Origin: JACRDV01 sp024860865 [NCBI: Methanobacteriota archaeon]
Lineage (GTDB): Archaea; JACRDV01
Length of the DNA stretch: 37,159 bases
NCBI GenBank assembly: GCA_024860865.1
Contig: JACRDV010000029.1
Location: 1-37,159, forward strand
Reading direction: 5' to 3'
A program made the position numbers and the translations under genes. The stretch's first letter is position 1, and the number at the start of each line of letters is the position of its first letter. The notes under the pieces were generated by a model. That model did not search any database and was not told the origin of the DNA. It saw only the letters and a list, made by a program, of their open reading frames with translations. Positions 7,097 through 13,035 of this stretch are shown here, piece by piece.

Positions 7097-8302
7097 ATGG
7101 GAGATTTAAAAAGATTTACTTCTTCTATCCAAGCTGCAATTAAAAAACTCCAAACTTGGCCAATTAGAGAACTAACTCTATGCCATCACGACGAAGCTGA
7201 TGGGTGCACATCGGCAGCTATAACTAAAACTGCTCTCGAGAGGAGGGGCTATAAAGTAAATTTTCTTTGTATAGAGAAGTTATTTCCTCAAGTGCTTGAG
7301 AAACTTCATACGCAAAAAGGGGCTTTAATTTTTTATACAGACATTGGAGCTTTTCACTCGAAACTAATCTCTGATTTAAATAAAGGCAAAAATCTTACAA
7401 TAATTTTAGACCACCATGACACTGAGCCTTCAACTGACTCGATGGTTTTCAATTTAGATCCTGAATTGTTTGGATTTAGTGGCGAAAAAGATGCTAGCAG
7501 CGCGACTACTTGTTATCTATTTGCTAAAGAATTAGATCCAAAAAACATCGATTTAGCTCATCTTGCAATTATTGGTTCAGCTGAAATACCAGGAGATGTT
7601 ACAGGTCTTAACAAAATTCCACTTGAAGATGCACAAAAACAAGATTTAGTTGAGGTTAGTGGTACGAAGGGAAAGCAAAGGTATAAAGTTAAATTACCAA
7701 GTGGAAAAATTTCTAGCACTGAAGCTTCCAGCAAATTGTCTGCGCTTGCATCGGTTGGATATTATGAAAACGGTCCAAAACTTGCGATTAAAGCTTGCCT
7801 AGATGGGTTTGATGAAACTATTGAGAAAAAAATTTTAGAGCTCCAAGAAAAACGAAAAACTGTTAGTAAGAAAATGCTGGCAATTCTATATAAAACCAAA
7901 CTTAAAGAAACTGATCATATTCAATGGTTCCATGCTAAGGACATTTTTAAATCTATGGGTGTTAAAGTTATTGGAACCTTTTGCTCTATGTTGCGTTTTC
8001 AAACCAAATTGATTAAACTGGAGAAATACATTGTCGGGTTTATGAATATGGACCCAGTTATTCCTAGGTATGGAAAATTAGAACAACCAATGACTAAAGT
8101 TTCAATGAGAGTTCCGATTCAACTTGAAAAGTTAATTAATGCGAAGAAAATGCCCGGTGCTTCATATCTCTTGCCTGAAGCTTCAAAGTTAGTAGGTGGA
8201 TTTGGTGACGGTCATAGTTTAGCTTCTTCTTCAATTATTCCAAAAGGGCAGGAAGAAAAATTGATTGATTATATGGAATCGCTATTTAAAAATTTTTCAT
8301 AG
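7097..8302 (+). CDS. DHH-family phosphoesterase (RecJ/Cdc45-like)
   Basis: The N-terminal DHH domain shows LCHHDEADGCTSAA (first metal-binding motif), FYTDIGA and the signature ILDHHDTEP. The C-terminal DHHA1-like domain ends GGFGDGHSLASSSIIP, a variant of the usual GGHxxAAG. Such proteins are Mn-dependent exonucleases or nucleotide phosphodiesterases; archaeal RecJ-like members (GAN, Cdc45-like) associate with the replisome. The length of 401 residues fits this group. The exact substrate cannot be read from the sequence. ATG 7097 is preferred to an upstream TTG at 7073, because there is no ribosome site and a TATA-like stretch (about 7060-7067) fits a leaderless start near 7097. The gene stands alone between trpB2 and the candidate RNA. 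Confidence 0.8.
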   Translation: MGDLKRFTSSIQAAIKKLQTWPIRELTLCHHDEADGCTSAAITKTALERRGYKVNFLCIEKLFPQVLEKLHTQKGALIFYTDIGAFHSKLISDLNKGKNLTIILDHHDTEPSTDSMVFNLDPELFGFSGEKDASSATTCYLFAKELDPKNIDLAHLAIIGSAEIPGDVTGLNKIPLEDAQKQDLVEVSGTKGKQRYKVKLPSGKISSTEASSKLSALASVGYYENGPKLAIKACLDGFDETIEKKILELQEKRKTVSKKMLAILYKTKLKETDHIQWFHAKDIFKSMGVKVIGTFCSMLRFQTKLIKLEKYIVGFMNMDPVIPRYGKLEQPMTKVSMRVPIQLEKLINAKKMPGASYLLPEASKLVGGFGDGHSLASSSIIPKGQEEKLIDYMESLFKNFS

Positions 8303-8306
8303 TATG

Positions 8307-8479
8307 AAAAAGAGTTGGCAGTTGCTTTTCTTACTCGAACGATTGGTATCATGTAAACATGAAATTGCCAATTAGATCATTTGTTGGTAAGATTTAGTGA
8401 CCTAATTTGGGTAAGGGGCTTGTGAGTTTAAGATTTTTGAAGTTTGGGAGTTATAAGAACAACTGCCAACTTTTGTTAA
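8307..8479 (-). ncRNA. Candidate structured noncoding RNA under the palindrome promoter
   Basis: Read leftward from the TATA box at 8509-8502, transcription should begin near 8479. The transcript would open with AGTTGGCAGTTG (8471-8460) and close with its exact complement CAACTGCCAACT (8324-8313), followed at once by CTTTTT (8312-8307), a terminator-like U tract. The end stem extends by six more pairs (TTCTTA with TAAGAA) past a 3-base bulge. Inside, ATTGG/CCAAT and CATGT/ACATG form a nested hairpin (about 8341-8372). No protein frame of note lies here. An alternative is a small inverted-repeat element (MITE-like) about 160 bp long. The fit of promoter, stem and terminator makes an RNA gene more attractive, but no family is recognised. 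Confidence 0.4.
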
Positions 8480-8501
8480 AATAATTTAAGGATGTACCAA
8501 G

Positions 8502-8523
8502 TATAAAAAGTTAACGGCGTTAA
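8502..8523 (-). promoter_or_regulatory. Third copy of the operator-TATA promoter module
   Basis: On the minus strand the palindrome TTAACGCCGTTAA (8523-8511) is followed after one base by TTTTTATA. This differs from the 22-base block at 1844-1865 at only two positions. A half-site GTTAA (8475-8479) lies about 44 bp from the matching edge of the full site, near where the second operator lies in the other two promoters and at the expected start site. The module points left into the stem-forming stretch and not toward any protein gene. Confidence 0.6.
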
Positions 8524-8546
8524 AATTAGTTAAAAACTCTATTAAA

Positions 8547-9968
8547 CTAGCCTAAAAGAGCGGCACGGAAACCTGAAATGCAGTCTTTAGCTGATTGGAA
8601 AAGCAGGTGTTTTATTTTTGTAGGAGTTTTCAGTTTTTCTAACCTGCCAATCCTAAAATAGATCGGTGGATGTGGATCCCATGTTATCCAACTTTGGATC
8701 CTATAAGTTGGTGATCTTTCAAATTGAAGTTTTCGAAATCCAATTTTTCGTAGAGCTTCAGCCAAAACCTGCGGCTGCTCTATTTTAACTGCAGATTCAA
8801 GGTCAGCCCTTGCCTCAAAGAATTTAGCGATGAAGAAAACTATTCCCATGGCAACAAAGAGATATAATAATGGAAAGAATACAACAATTGGCCAAAACAC
8901 ATATAAGCGAAGCAAATATTCAGATGCCGTTAATACAAAGAGATTAAAGGGATCTCTTCCTTTAAGATGGCTAAACTCATGCCCTAAAACGTTAAATATC
9001 TCATATTCTTCCAATTGAACTAGCAATCCTGTAGTAATAAGTATTGTCCCATGACTCGGGCTAGGACCGGAAGCAGCTGCGTTAGGTAGCATTGTATTTG
9101 AAATGACTATTTTGGGCACCGGAAGGTTGAATCTTTCGGCAACCTTTCGCACTAGTTCATAGACATTTATTGTTTTTGTTGAGATGTTCGCTGGTATGCA
9201 TTTGATTCCATATTTAGAAAATACTTCTTCGGCAGTTTGACAGCTGAGTTCTTTACCAACAGCTAGAGTTTTTTCATAGATCTCTTTCTTCATTTCAATA
9301 ACGAGGTCTTTCCCATACTTTTGTTGAAATTCTTTATATTCTTCTACTGGCAAATGATATTGTAATAAGTGAACATTTGGATTTTTAGGTGTTACAGACC
9401 AGTTGCCTAATTTTTTTATGATTTTGTCTGAAAAAAGAACTGTCACAAACTGAAAAGCTACTATAACAATTGGCGCATAAGAACCCAAAAAATAAAACAC
9501 TAAAATACTTGCAGCAATGAAGATTATAAAAAAGAAAAGCATACTATCTGTTAAAATCCTTTCAAGAGCACTTCCACGTTTTGATGGAATTTTTTCAGGT
9601 ATAATTTCTTCGCCTTCGAGCCAGGCAAAGTAAAGAGTAGTTTTTCTAACTTTCTCTTCAAATAGCTGAACAACTATGATTAAGTCTTCTTTCAGTTGAT
9701 CTATGGCTGTTTCAGGCACATTTTCGCTTGGAGACATTTTAACTTGAATTGGTTTTACAGCTTTAATCTCAACATTAATGTACCATTTTTCTTCTGACTC
9801 AAATGCTGTGAAACAGAGGAGATGCTCATTATCTGCAGTTAATTTTTTTATGCTTGCAAAACGTTCTTTGTTAGGGAGCAGATAATACTCATTTATGAAC
9901 TTTAGCAGATCGTCAAGATGTGCTAGCGTGACTTCTGTATCTATTGTAAAACTCTCAGTTTTTCTCAT
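8547..9968 (-). CDS. M48 family membrane metalloprotease (HtpX-like) with an extra N-terminal domain
   Basis: The zinc motif VLGHEFSHLKGRDP lies at residues 328-340 and the third ligand Glu385 is in FFEARADLESA, as in M48 (HtpX/Ste24-like) proteases. Membrane helices occur at about 142-180 (two segments) and 350-382 (two segments). HtpX-type enzymes degrade damaged membrane proteins at the cytoplasmic face. The first 130 or so residues form a soluble domain not usual in HtpX (around 290 residues), so this 473-residue protein is a longer variant. The ATG start follows an AT-rich stretch with no clear ribosome site. Its 3' end lies 24 bases from the palindrome at 8523. Confidence 0.82.
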   Translation of the reverse strand: MRKTESFTIDTEVTLAHLDDLLKFINEYYLLPNKERFASIKKLTADNEHLLCFTAFESEEKWYINVEIKAVKPIQVKMSPSENVPETAIDQLKEDLIIVVQLFEEKVRKTTLYFAWLEGEEIIPEKIPSKRGSALERILTDSMLFFFIIFIAASILVFYFLGSYAPIVIVAFQFVTVLFSDKIIKKLGNWSVTPKNPNVHLLQYHLPVEEYKEFQQKYGKDLVIEMKKEIYEKTLAVGKELSCQTAEEVFSKYGIKCIPANISTKTINVYELVRKVAERFNLPVPKIVISNTMLPNAAASGPSPSHGTILITTGLLVQLEEYEIFNVLGHEFSHLKGRDPFNLFVLTASEYLLRLYVFWPIVVFFPLLYLFVAMGIVFFIAKFFEARADLESAVKIEQPQVLAEALRKIGFRKLQFERSPTYRIQSWITWDPHPPIYFRIGRLEKLKTPTKIKHLLFQSAKDCISGFRAALLG

Positions 9969-10047
9969 AAAATCGCTTTTTATAAAACAAAACTAATAGA
10001 AATCTTATAGAAAAATTCCAAGCAAAAAATATCAATCATTAATTCTG

Positions 10048-10788
10048 TTATTCTCTCATAAGCTTATATCTCATAAAAATATCCTTCAATCGAGGAATAA
10101 GCTCTGAATGACTTCTAACATAAAGAACATGCCTAGGCATGCGAGTCTCCTCTTTCTCAACTCGATGTTCCATCATGAACGGCTCTCCCCAAACGGTCAA
10201 GAATGCTTCTTTGACTTCTTTTTCGGAACTAACATCTATCATTCTAAAAGCTATATTTTCCTCTATATCTCTCCACAATGGAGGTTGAATTTTTTCTTTG
10301 CCTTTGCATTTTTCAATCTTAGGTTGAATGTCTTTCTCCCAAGCATCTTTCATTGAATGCTTCAAAACAAATACAATTTTACTGCTTTTTTGACTTTGAA
10401 TTGAAGGCTTCAATAATCTATCAAATAGATCTTGAGAGCGAAACATATCAGCACATATATTAAACCACCATTCTTCGCCCTGATTCCTTAACGCAAATTC
10501 CTGTGATAGAGTGAGAAGATCGGGTGGTTTTATAAGTTCGATCTCCGATGGTGGACAAGTTAGTTTATTCTCAATTCTCATTATTGTTTCATGCGCTACG
10601 TCATACTTTACGCTATGACTAATTTCATGAATAGCAAGAAGGCTAAGAAGGAGTAGAAGCAAAGATATAAGATATGCTTCAGGTATTATTCCCAAAGCAT
10701 GCAATGCAAGGCCAATTATGCTTGCAACTATAACAGCTATAAGATCTAAATGTTTAGTAATTCTCGTTATTGATAACATATTTATCAT
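10048..10788 (-). CDS. Unknown two-helix membrane protein, 246 aa
   Basis: Two adjacent hydrophobic helices (about residues 15-32 and 38-55) are followed by a soluble domain of about 190 residues on one side of the membrane. The domain contains RSQDLFDRLLKPSIQ, KIVFVLKHSMKDAWEKDI and a late beta-rich part (RMPRHVLYVRSHSEL). The layout recalls two-helix proteins with a phospholipase-D-like fold, but I see no HKD motif, so catalytic activity is not supported. The function is unknown. It may be co-transcribed with the small frames at 10826-11478, whose last stop is 37 bases before this start. Confidence 0.5.
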   Translation of the reverse strand: MINMLSITRITKHLDLIAVIVASIIGLALHALGIIPEAYLISLLLLLLSLLAIHEISHSVKYDVAHETIMRIENKLTCPPSEIELIKPPDLLTLSQEFALRNQGEEWWFNICADMFRSQDLFDRLLKPSIQSQKSSKIVFVLKHSMKDAWEKDIQPKIEKCKGKEKIQPPLWRDIEENIAFRMIDVSSEKEVKEAFLTVWGEPFMMEHRVEKEETRMPRHVLYVRSHSELIPRLKDIFMRYKLMRE

Positions 10789-10825
10789 CTTCCTATCCTA
10801 AAAATTTGAATTTTACTTTTATTTA

Positions 10826-10918
10826 TTAGATTTTTTTTAACATTATTATATTTTCTTTAGCAAAACTCTGGACTTTTTCTAGCTCTATCAATGCTTGCTC
10901 ATTCCATTTAATTGCCAT
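10826..10918 (-). CDS. Very small ORF, 30 aa, possibly a decayed PCP_red-like domain
   Basis: The frame starts at ATG 10918 after an AAGGGGA ribosome-like site and reads MAIKWNEQALIELEKVQSFA, then KENIIMLKKI. The start resembles small archaeal proteins of the PCP_red domain family (pattern W..EA...LEKVP.FVR), but the central FVRK..Ie part is missing, so it may be an internally deleted relic. It lies eight bases after the preceding frame and could be the last cistron of a run of four small leftward genes. Homology is tentative. Confidence 0.35.
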   Translation of the reverse strand: MAIKWNEQALIELEKVQSFAKENIIMLKKI

Positions 10919-10926
10919 ATTCCCCT

Positions 10927-11058
10927 TTATCCATGGATAAAGAACGGAAGACATTGAACGCATACAAAATCTTTCTTTCCTTTAAAATAATATTGAATCA
11001 ATTTAACTTCATTATCTGTTCTTTTGCAGTTACTACATCTTGGAATTTCTTCTGCCAT
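10927..11058 (-). CDS. Small zinc-finger protein, 43 aa
   Basis: ATG 11058 is preceded by GAAGTGA, a usable ribosome site that recurs before its neighbours. The protein begins MAEEIPRCSNCKRTDNEVKL and has two CxxC pairs, CSNC (8-11) and CVQC (33-36), about 21 residues apart, typical of a single treble-clef or zinc-ribbon fold. Intact Cys pairs and a ribosome site support a real gene despite its size. The function is unknown. It lies 11 bases after the DUF1858-like frame and is presumably co-transcribed with it and the zinc ribbon at 11236. Confidence 0.55.
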   Translation of the reverse strand: MAEEIPRCSNCKRTDNEVKLIQYYFKGKKDFVCVQCLPFFIHG

Positions 11059-11069
11059 TTTTTCACTTC

Positions 11070-11228
11070 TTATCTAGGTATCTTAAATAAAGAGAAGATA
11101 CATAACAAAATTAAGTTGATATAGTGAAATGGTCTCCAGCGATCGCAAATACCGTACTTTAAAAATATGCTTTTGGTTTTTGGGTGCTTCTGGATTATTT
11201 CTTTAATTGCCATATCGCGAGCAATCAT
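11070..11228 (-). pseudogene. DUF1858-like paralogue, probably decayed
   Basis: From ATG 11228 (ribosome site GAAGTGA) the frame reads MIARDMAIKEIIQKHPKTKS then IFLKYGICD. This clearly matches the DUF1858 protein at 12836 (MKITKDMTVGEVIRKFPKTR, EILLKHGLCD): 12 of 21 residues are identical from KEII/GEVI to CD. After CD the match stops. The usual CC/GGH part and the second half are replaced by RWRPFHYINLILL, while the next frame would give AGDHFTIST, closer to the expected GGHLSLEGG. A frameshift after the CD codons would explain this. The frame starts eight bases after the zinc-ribbon gene. Confidence 0.5.
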
Positions 11229-11235
11229 AAAATTT

Positions 11236-11478
11236 TCACTTCTTTAGTTTTTCTTCAATAATTTTTTTGTATTTCTCTTCGCCAATACACTTTTTTGCAT
11301 ATGAACACCATTCTATGCAAGAAGGAACCGATTCTCTAAACACTATTGTTCCGCATTTGTCACATTTGGCTTTCATTTCATCTGCGAATATTTCTACTTC
11401 TTCACCACAATTGGTACATTTCACAATTACAATAGTTGGTCTTCTTATTGCTGCGCTTCCAGGGCATTTAACTTCCAT
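11236..11478 (-). CDS. Zinc-ribbon protein with a PSCIEWC motif, 80 aa
   Basis: The central zinc ribbon has CTNCGEEVEIF and CDKCGTIVF (two CxxC pairs). The C-terminal part is PSCIEWCSYAKKCIGEEKY, a Cys-rich motif seen in small archaeal and bacterial proteins; I recall no proven function. Cys5 (EVKCPGSA) is an extra conserved-looking thiol. ATG 11478 lies 111 bases from the divergent Bat-type regulator at 11590, so the two probably share a control region. It is the first gene of a leftward run of small frames. A role with the redox/Fe-S genes on the other side is inferred from position only. Confidence 0.7.
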   Translation of the reverse strand: MEVKCPGSAAIRRPTIVIVKCTNCGEEVEIFADEMKAKCDKCGTIVFRESVPSCIEWCSYAKKCIGEEKYKKIIEEKLKK

Positions 11479-11549
11479 GATATTCCTCTAAAGCGAATAA
11501 ATACAAAAACTTTTTCTAAATTTTTATGCTATGATTTAATAATATGTTT

Positions 11550-11565
11550 TAATCTTTTAAGATTA
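11550..11565. promoter_or_regulatory. Inverted repeat between divergent transcripts
   Basis: TAATCTT-TT-AAGATTA is a perfect 7-base inverted repeat 24 bases before the ATG of the Bat-type regulator and 71 bases from the divergent zinc-ribbon gene. In such AT-rich DNA a repeat of this size can occur by chance. The position near the start site makes it a possible operator. The ribosome site GAGGTAG follows at 11578-11584. Confidence 0.35.
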
Positions 11566-11589
11566 TAATAAACTGTTGAGGTAGTAATA

Positions 11590-12222
11590 ATGATGGAAGC
11601 TATTCTATCTCTTAAAATCCCGAAAATTTGGATGACTGAAATTTCACAAAAGTATCCAGCAATAGTTAAAATCTTAGAGCGCAAGCCATTTGGGAAGTAT
11701 GGAGTTCAAGATTTAGTCGAAATTAGTGCAACTGACGAGTATCTTGGTAAAATAATAGAGGATATTCGAAGTAATCCATTAGTTTATAAAGTCGATATTA
11801 GCACAACTGATAAAAGTAAAGCACTAGGGGTAGTTTCAACCGTTAAATGTGTGGCGTGCAGGGCTTTAGTGGGTTCAAATTGTTTTCTTATTTCGTCTAC
11901 TTCCAAAAAAGATGGAAAAGTTGAATGGAAATTAATTTTTAGTGAAAAGGATTCGTTACGACGGTTAATTATAAAGTTAGAGAAATCTCATTGTGAAGTC
12001 AAGCTAACTAAACTTTCAAGTATTGATGACAAAGAAGCATTAACATCAAGGCAAGGAGAGATCATTCAAATAGCATTTCAAAAGGGATATTTTGACTATC
12101 CTAAGAAAATAACCATAAGAGATTTAGCAAAAATATTTAATATTTCAATATCAACGCTTTCTGAGATTCTAAGAAGAGGACAACGAAAAATTTTGATAGA
12201 ATATTTTAGGGAGCATAAATAA
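11590..12222 (+). CDS. Bat-type HTH transcriptional regulator with a Cys sensor region
   Basis: The C-terminal domain (about residues 148-205), LTSRQGEIIQIAFQKGYFDY then ISISTLSEILRRGQRKIL, is the HTH_10 domain of the bacterio-opsin-activator (Bat/DmsR) family. The N-terminal 145 residues form the ligand-binding part and contain Cys87, Cys90 and Cys98 (KCVACRALVGSNC) plus Cys135. The spacing could hold an Fe-S cluster or metal, a plausible way to sense redox state or NO. ATG 11590 (followed by a second ATG) has GAGGTAG just upstream. It lies directly before a perfect palindrome and the DUF59, DUF2249, DUF1858 and oxidase-like genes, which it probably controls. The ligand is unproven. Confidence 0.82.
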   Translation: MMEAILSLKIPKIWMTEISQKYPAIVKILERKPFGKYGVQDLVEISATDEYLGKIIEDIRSNPLVYKVDISTTDKSKALGVVSTVKCVACRALVGSNCFLISSTSKKDGKVEWKLIFSEKDSLRRLIIKLEKSHCEVKLTKLSSIDDKEALTSRQGEIIQIAFQKGYFDYPKKITIRDLAKIFNISISTLSEILRRGQRKILIEYFREHK

Positions 12223-12229
12223 TACAAAA

Positions 12230-12243
12230 CCGAACATGTTCGG
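12230..12243. promoter_or_regulatory. 14-bp perfect palindrome upstream of the DUF59 gene
   Basis: CCGAACATGTTCGG is a perfect palindrome, GC-rich against its surroundings. It lies eight bases after the regulator's stop and about 20 bases before TATA-like sequence (TTTTAAGGAGATATAA, 12254-12269). Position upstream of the TATA box suggests an activator site for the Bat-type protein encoded just before it. I saw no second exact copy in the window. Confidence 0.6.
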
Positions 12244-12298
12244 GACAAGAACTATTTTAAGGAGATATAATATTAATTGAGCTGAGAGAGGTGAAAAA

Positions 12299-12580
12299 AT
12301 GGTCACAGAAAATCAAGTAATTGAAAAATTAAAAGAGGTAATGGATCCTCACACGAATACTAGCGTCTATGATATGAATTTAATTTCAGGGTTAAAAATA
12401 AACAATGGTGATGTAAGTTTGACTTTCACACCTTCAAGTCCGTTTTGCCCGTTAGGGATTCAACTTGCAGTGGCAATTAAGCGAAAGTTAATGGAACTTA
12501 AAGAAGTTAAAAAAGTAGACGTGAATGTTGTAGGGCACGTTCAAAAAGACCAATTAAATGAACTTTTGAAGAAAATTTAA
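12299..12580 (+). CDS. DUF59/MIP18-type iron-sulfur assembly factor
   Basis: The 93-residue protein has the MIP18 (DUF59) fold layout: EKLKEVMDPHTNTSVYDMNL, a beta strand GDVSLTFTP, the conserved Cys in SSPFCPLG, and the closing VKKVDVNVVG. Relatives (SufT, PaaD, Cia2-type) help build or deliver Fe-S clusters; the single Cys is the key residue. ATG 12299 has GAGGTGA nearby (about 12287-12293). It is the first gene downstream of the palindrome and runs closely with the DUF2249 and DUF1858 genes, forming an operon. In this setting it may mature or repair clusters of the module, an inference from context. Confidence 0.85.
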   Translation: MVTENQVIEKLKEVMDPHTNTSVYDMNLISGLKINNGDVSLTFTPSSPFCPLGIQLAVAIKRKLMELKEVKKVDVNVVGHVQKDQLNELLKKI

Positions 12581-12596
12581 TGCAAAGGTGGAAATT

Positions 12597-12839
12597 TTGA
12601 GCAGTGAGATTTTGACTCTGGATGTTCGAGGACTACCGCACCCAGAGAGGCCACCTTTAATTATGAGCAAGCTCTTGCAACTCAAAGAAGGTGAAACACT
12701 TACTTTAATTGTTGAAATTGAACCTCTTCCAATGTATACGTTACTAAAACAACATGGATACGAATGTAAAGGAGAACAATTACCAAATGGTTCGTGGAGA
12801 GTTTTAATAAAAAAGTCAAAGCTAGGGGAGAAAAAATGA
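12597..12839 (+). CDS. DUF2249 protein
   Basis: The protein reads SSEILTLDVRGLPHPERPPL, then KLLQLKEGETLTLIVEIEPL, PMYTLLKQHG and SWRVLIKK: a TusA-like, small alpha/beta protein of the DUF2249 family, about 80 residues. Family members occur with NnrS, nitric oxide reductase and hemerythrin-type genes in denitrifiers; the biochemical role is not established. TTG 12597 is chosen because AGGTGG (12586-12591) fits it. GTG 12588, inside the ribosome site, would add three residues. The 3' end overlaps the DUF1858 start (ATGA), indicating coupled translation. Confidence 0.75.
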   Translation: MSSEILTLDVRGLPHPERPPLIMSKLLQLKEGETLTLIVEIEPLPMYTLLKQHGYECKGEQLPNGSWRVLIKKSKLGEKK

Positions 12840-13021
12840 AAATAACTAAAGATATGACTGTTGGAGAAGTAATAAGAAAATTCCCAAAAACTAGAGAGAT
12901 TCTTTTAAAACATGGCTTGTGCGATTGTTGTGGAGGTCATCTCAGCCTCGAAGGTGGAGCGAAAATTCACAAAGCCAATGTTAGTGCATTAGTGAAAGAG
13001 CTCAATTCTTTTATCGAGTAA
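12836..13021 (+). CDS. DUF1858 protein
   Basis: This 61-residue protein reads MKITKDMTVGEVIRKFPKTR, EILLKHGLCDCCGGH, then a helix ending ALVKELNSFIE. This is the DUF1858 (ScdA N-terminal-like) domain with a CxCC thiol cluster at residues 29-32. In longer proteins the domain accompanies Fe-S repair or hybrid-cluster-type proteins. The start is ATG 12836, overlapping the DUF2249 stop, with GGGGAG just upstream. A related but decayed copy is on the opposite strand at 11070-11228. Translational coupling with DUF2249 suggests a shared pathway. Confidence 0.8.
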   Translation: MKITKDMTVGEVIRKFPKTREILLKHGLCDCCGGHLSLEGGAKIHKANVSALVKELNSFIE

Positions 13022-13035
13022 TTTTTTAACAATGG

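Noticed and set aside
8502-8600. Rightward promoter from the TATAAAAA at 8502 producing antisense RNA to the M48 gene
   Set aside because: The operator-TATA order matches the other two promoters only when read leftward, and the rightward transcript would carry no credible gene. It is not excluded, but weaker.
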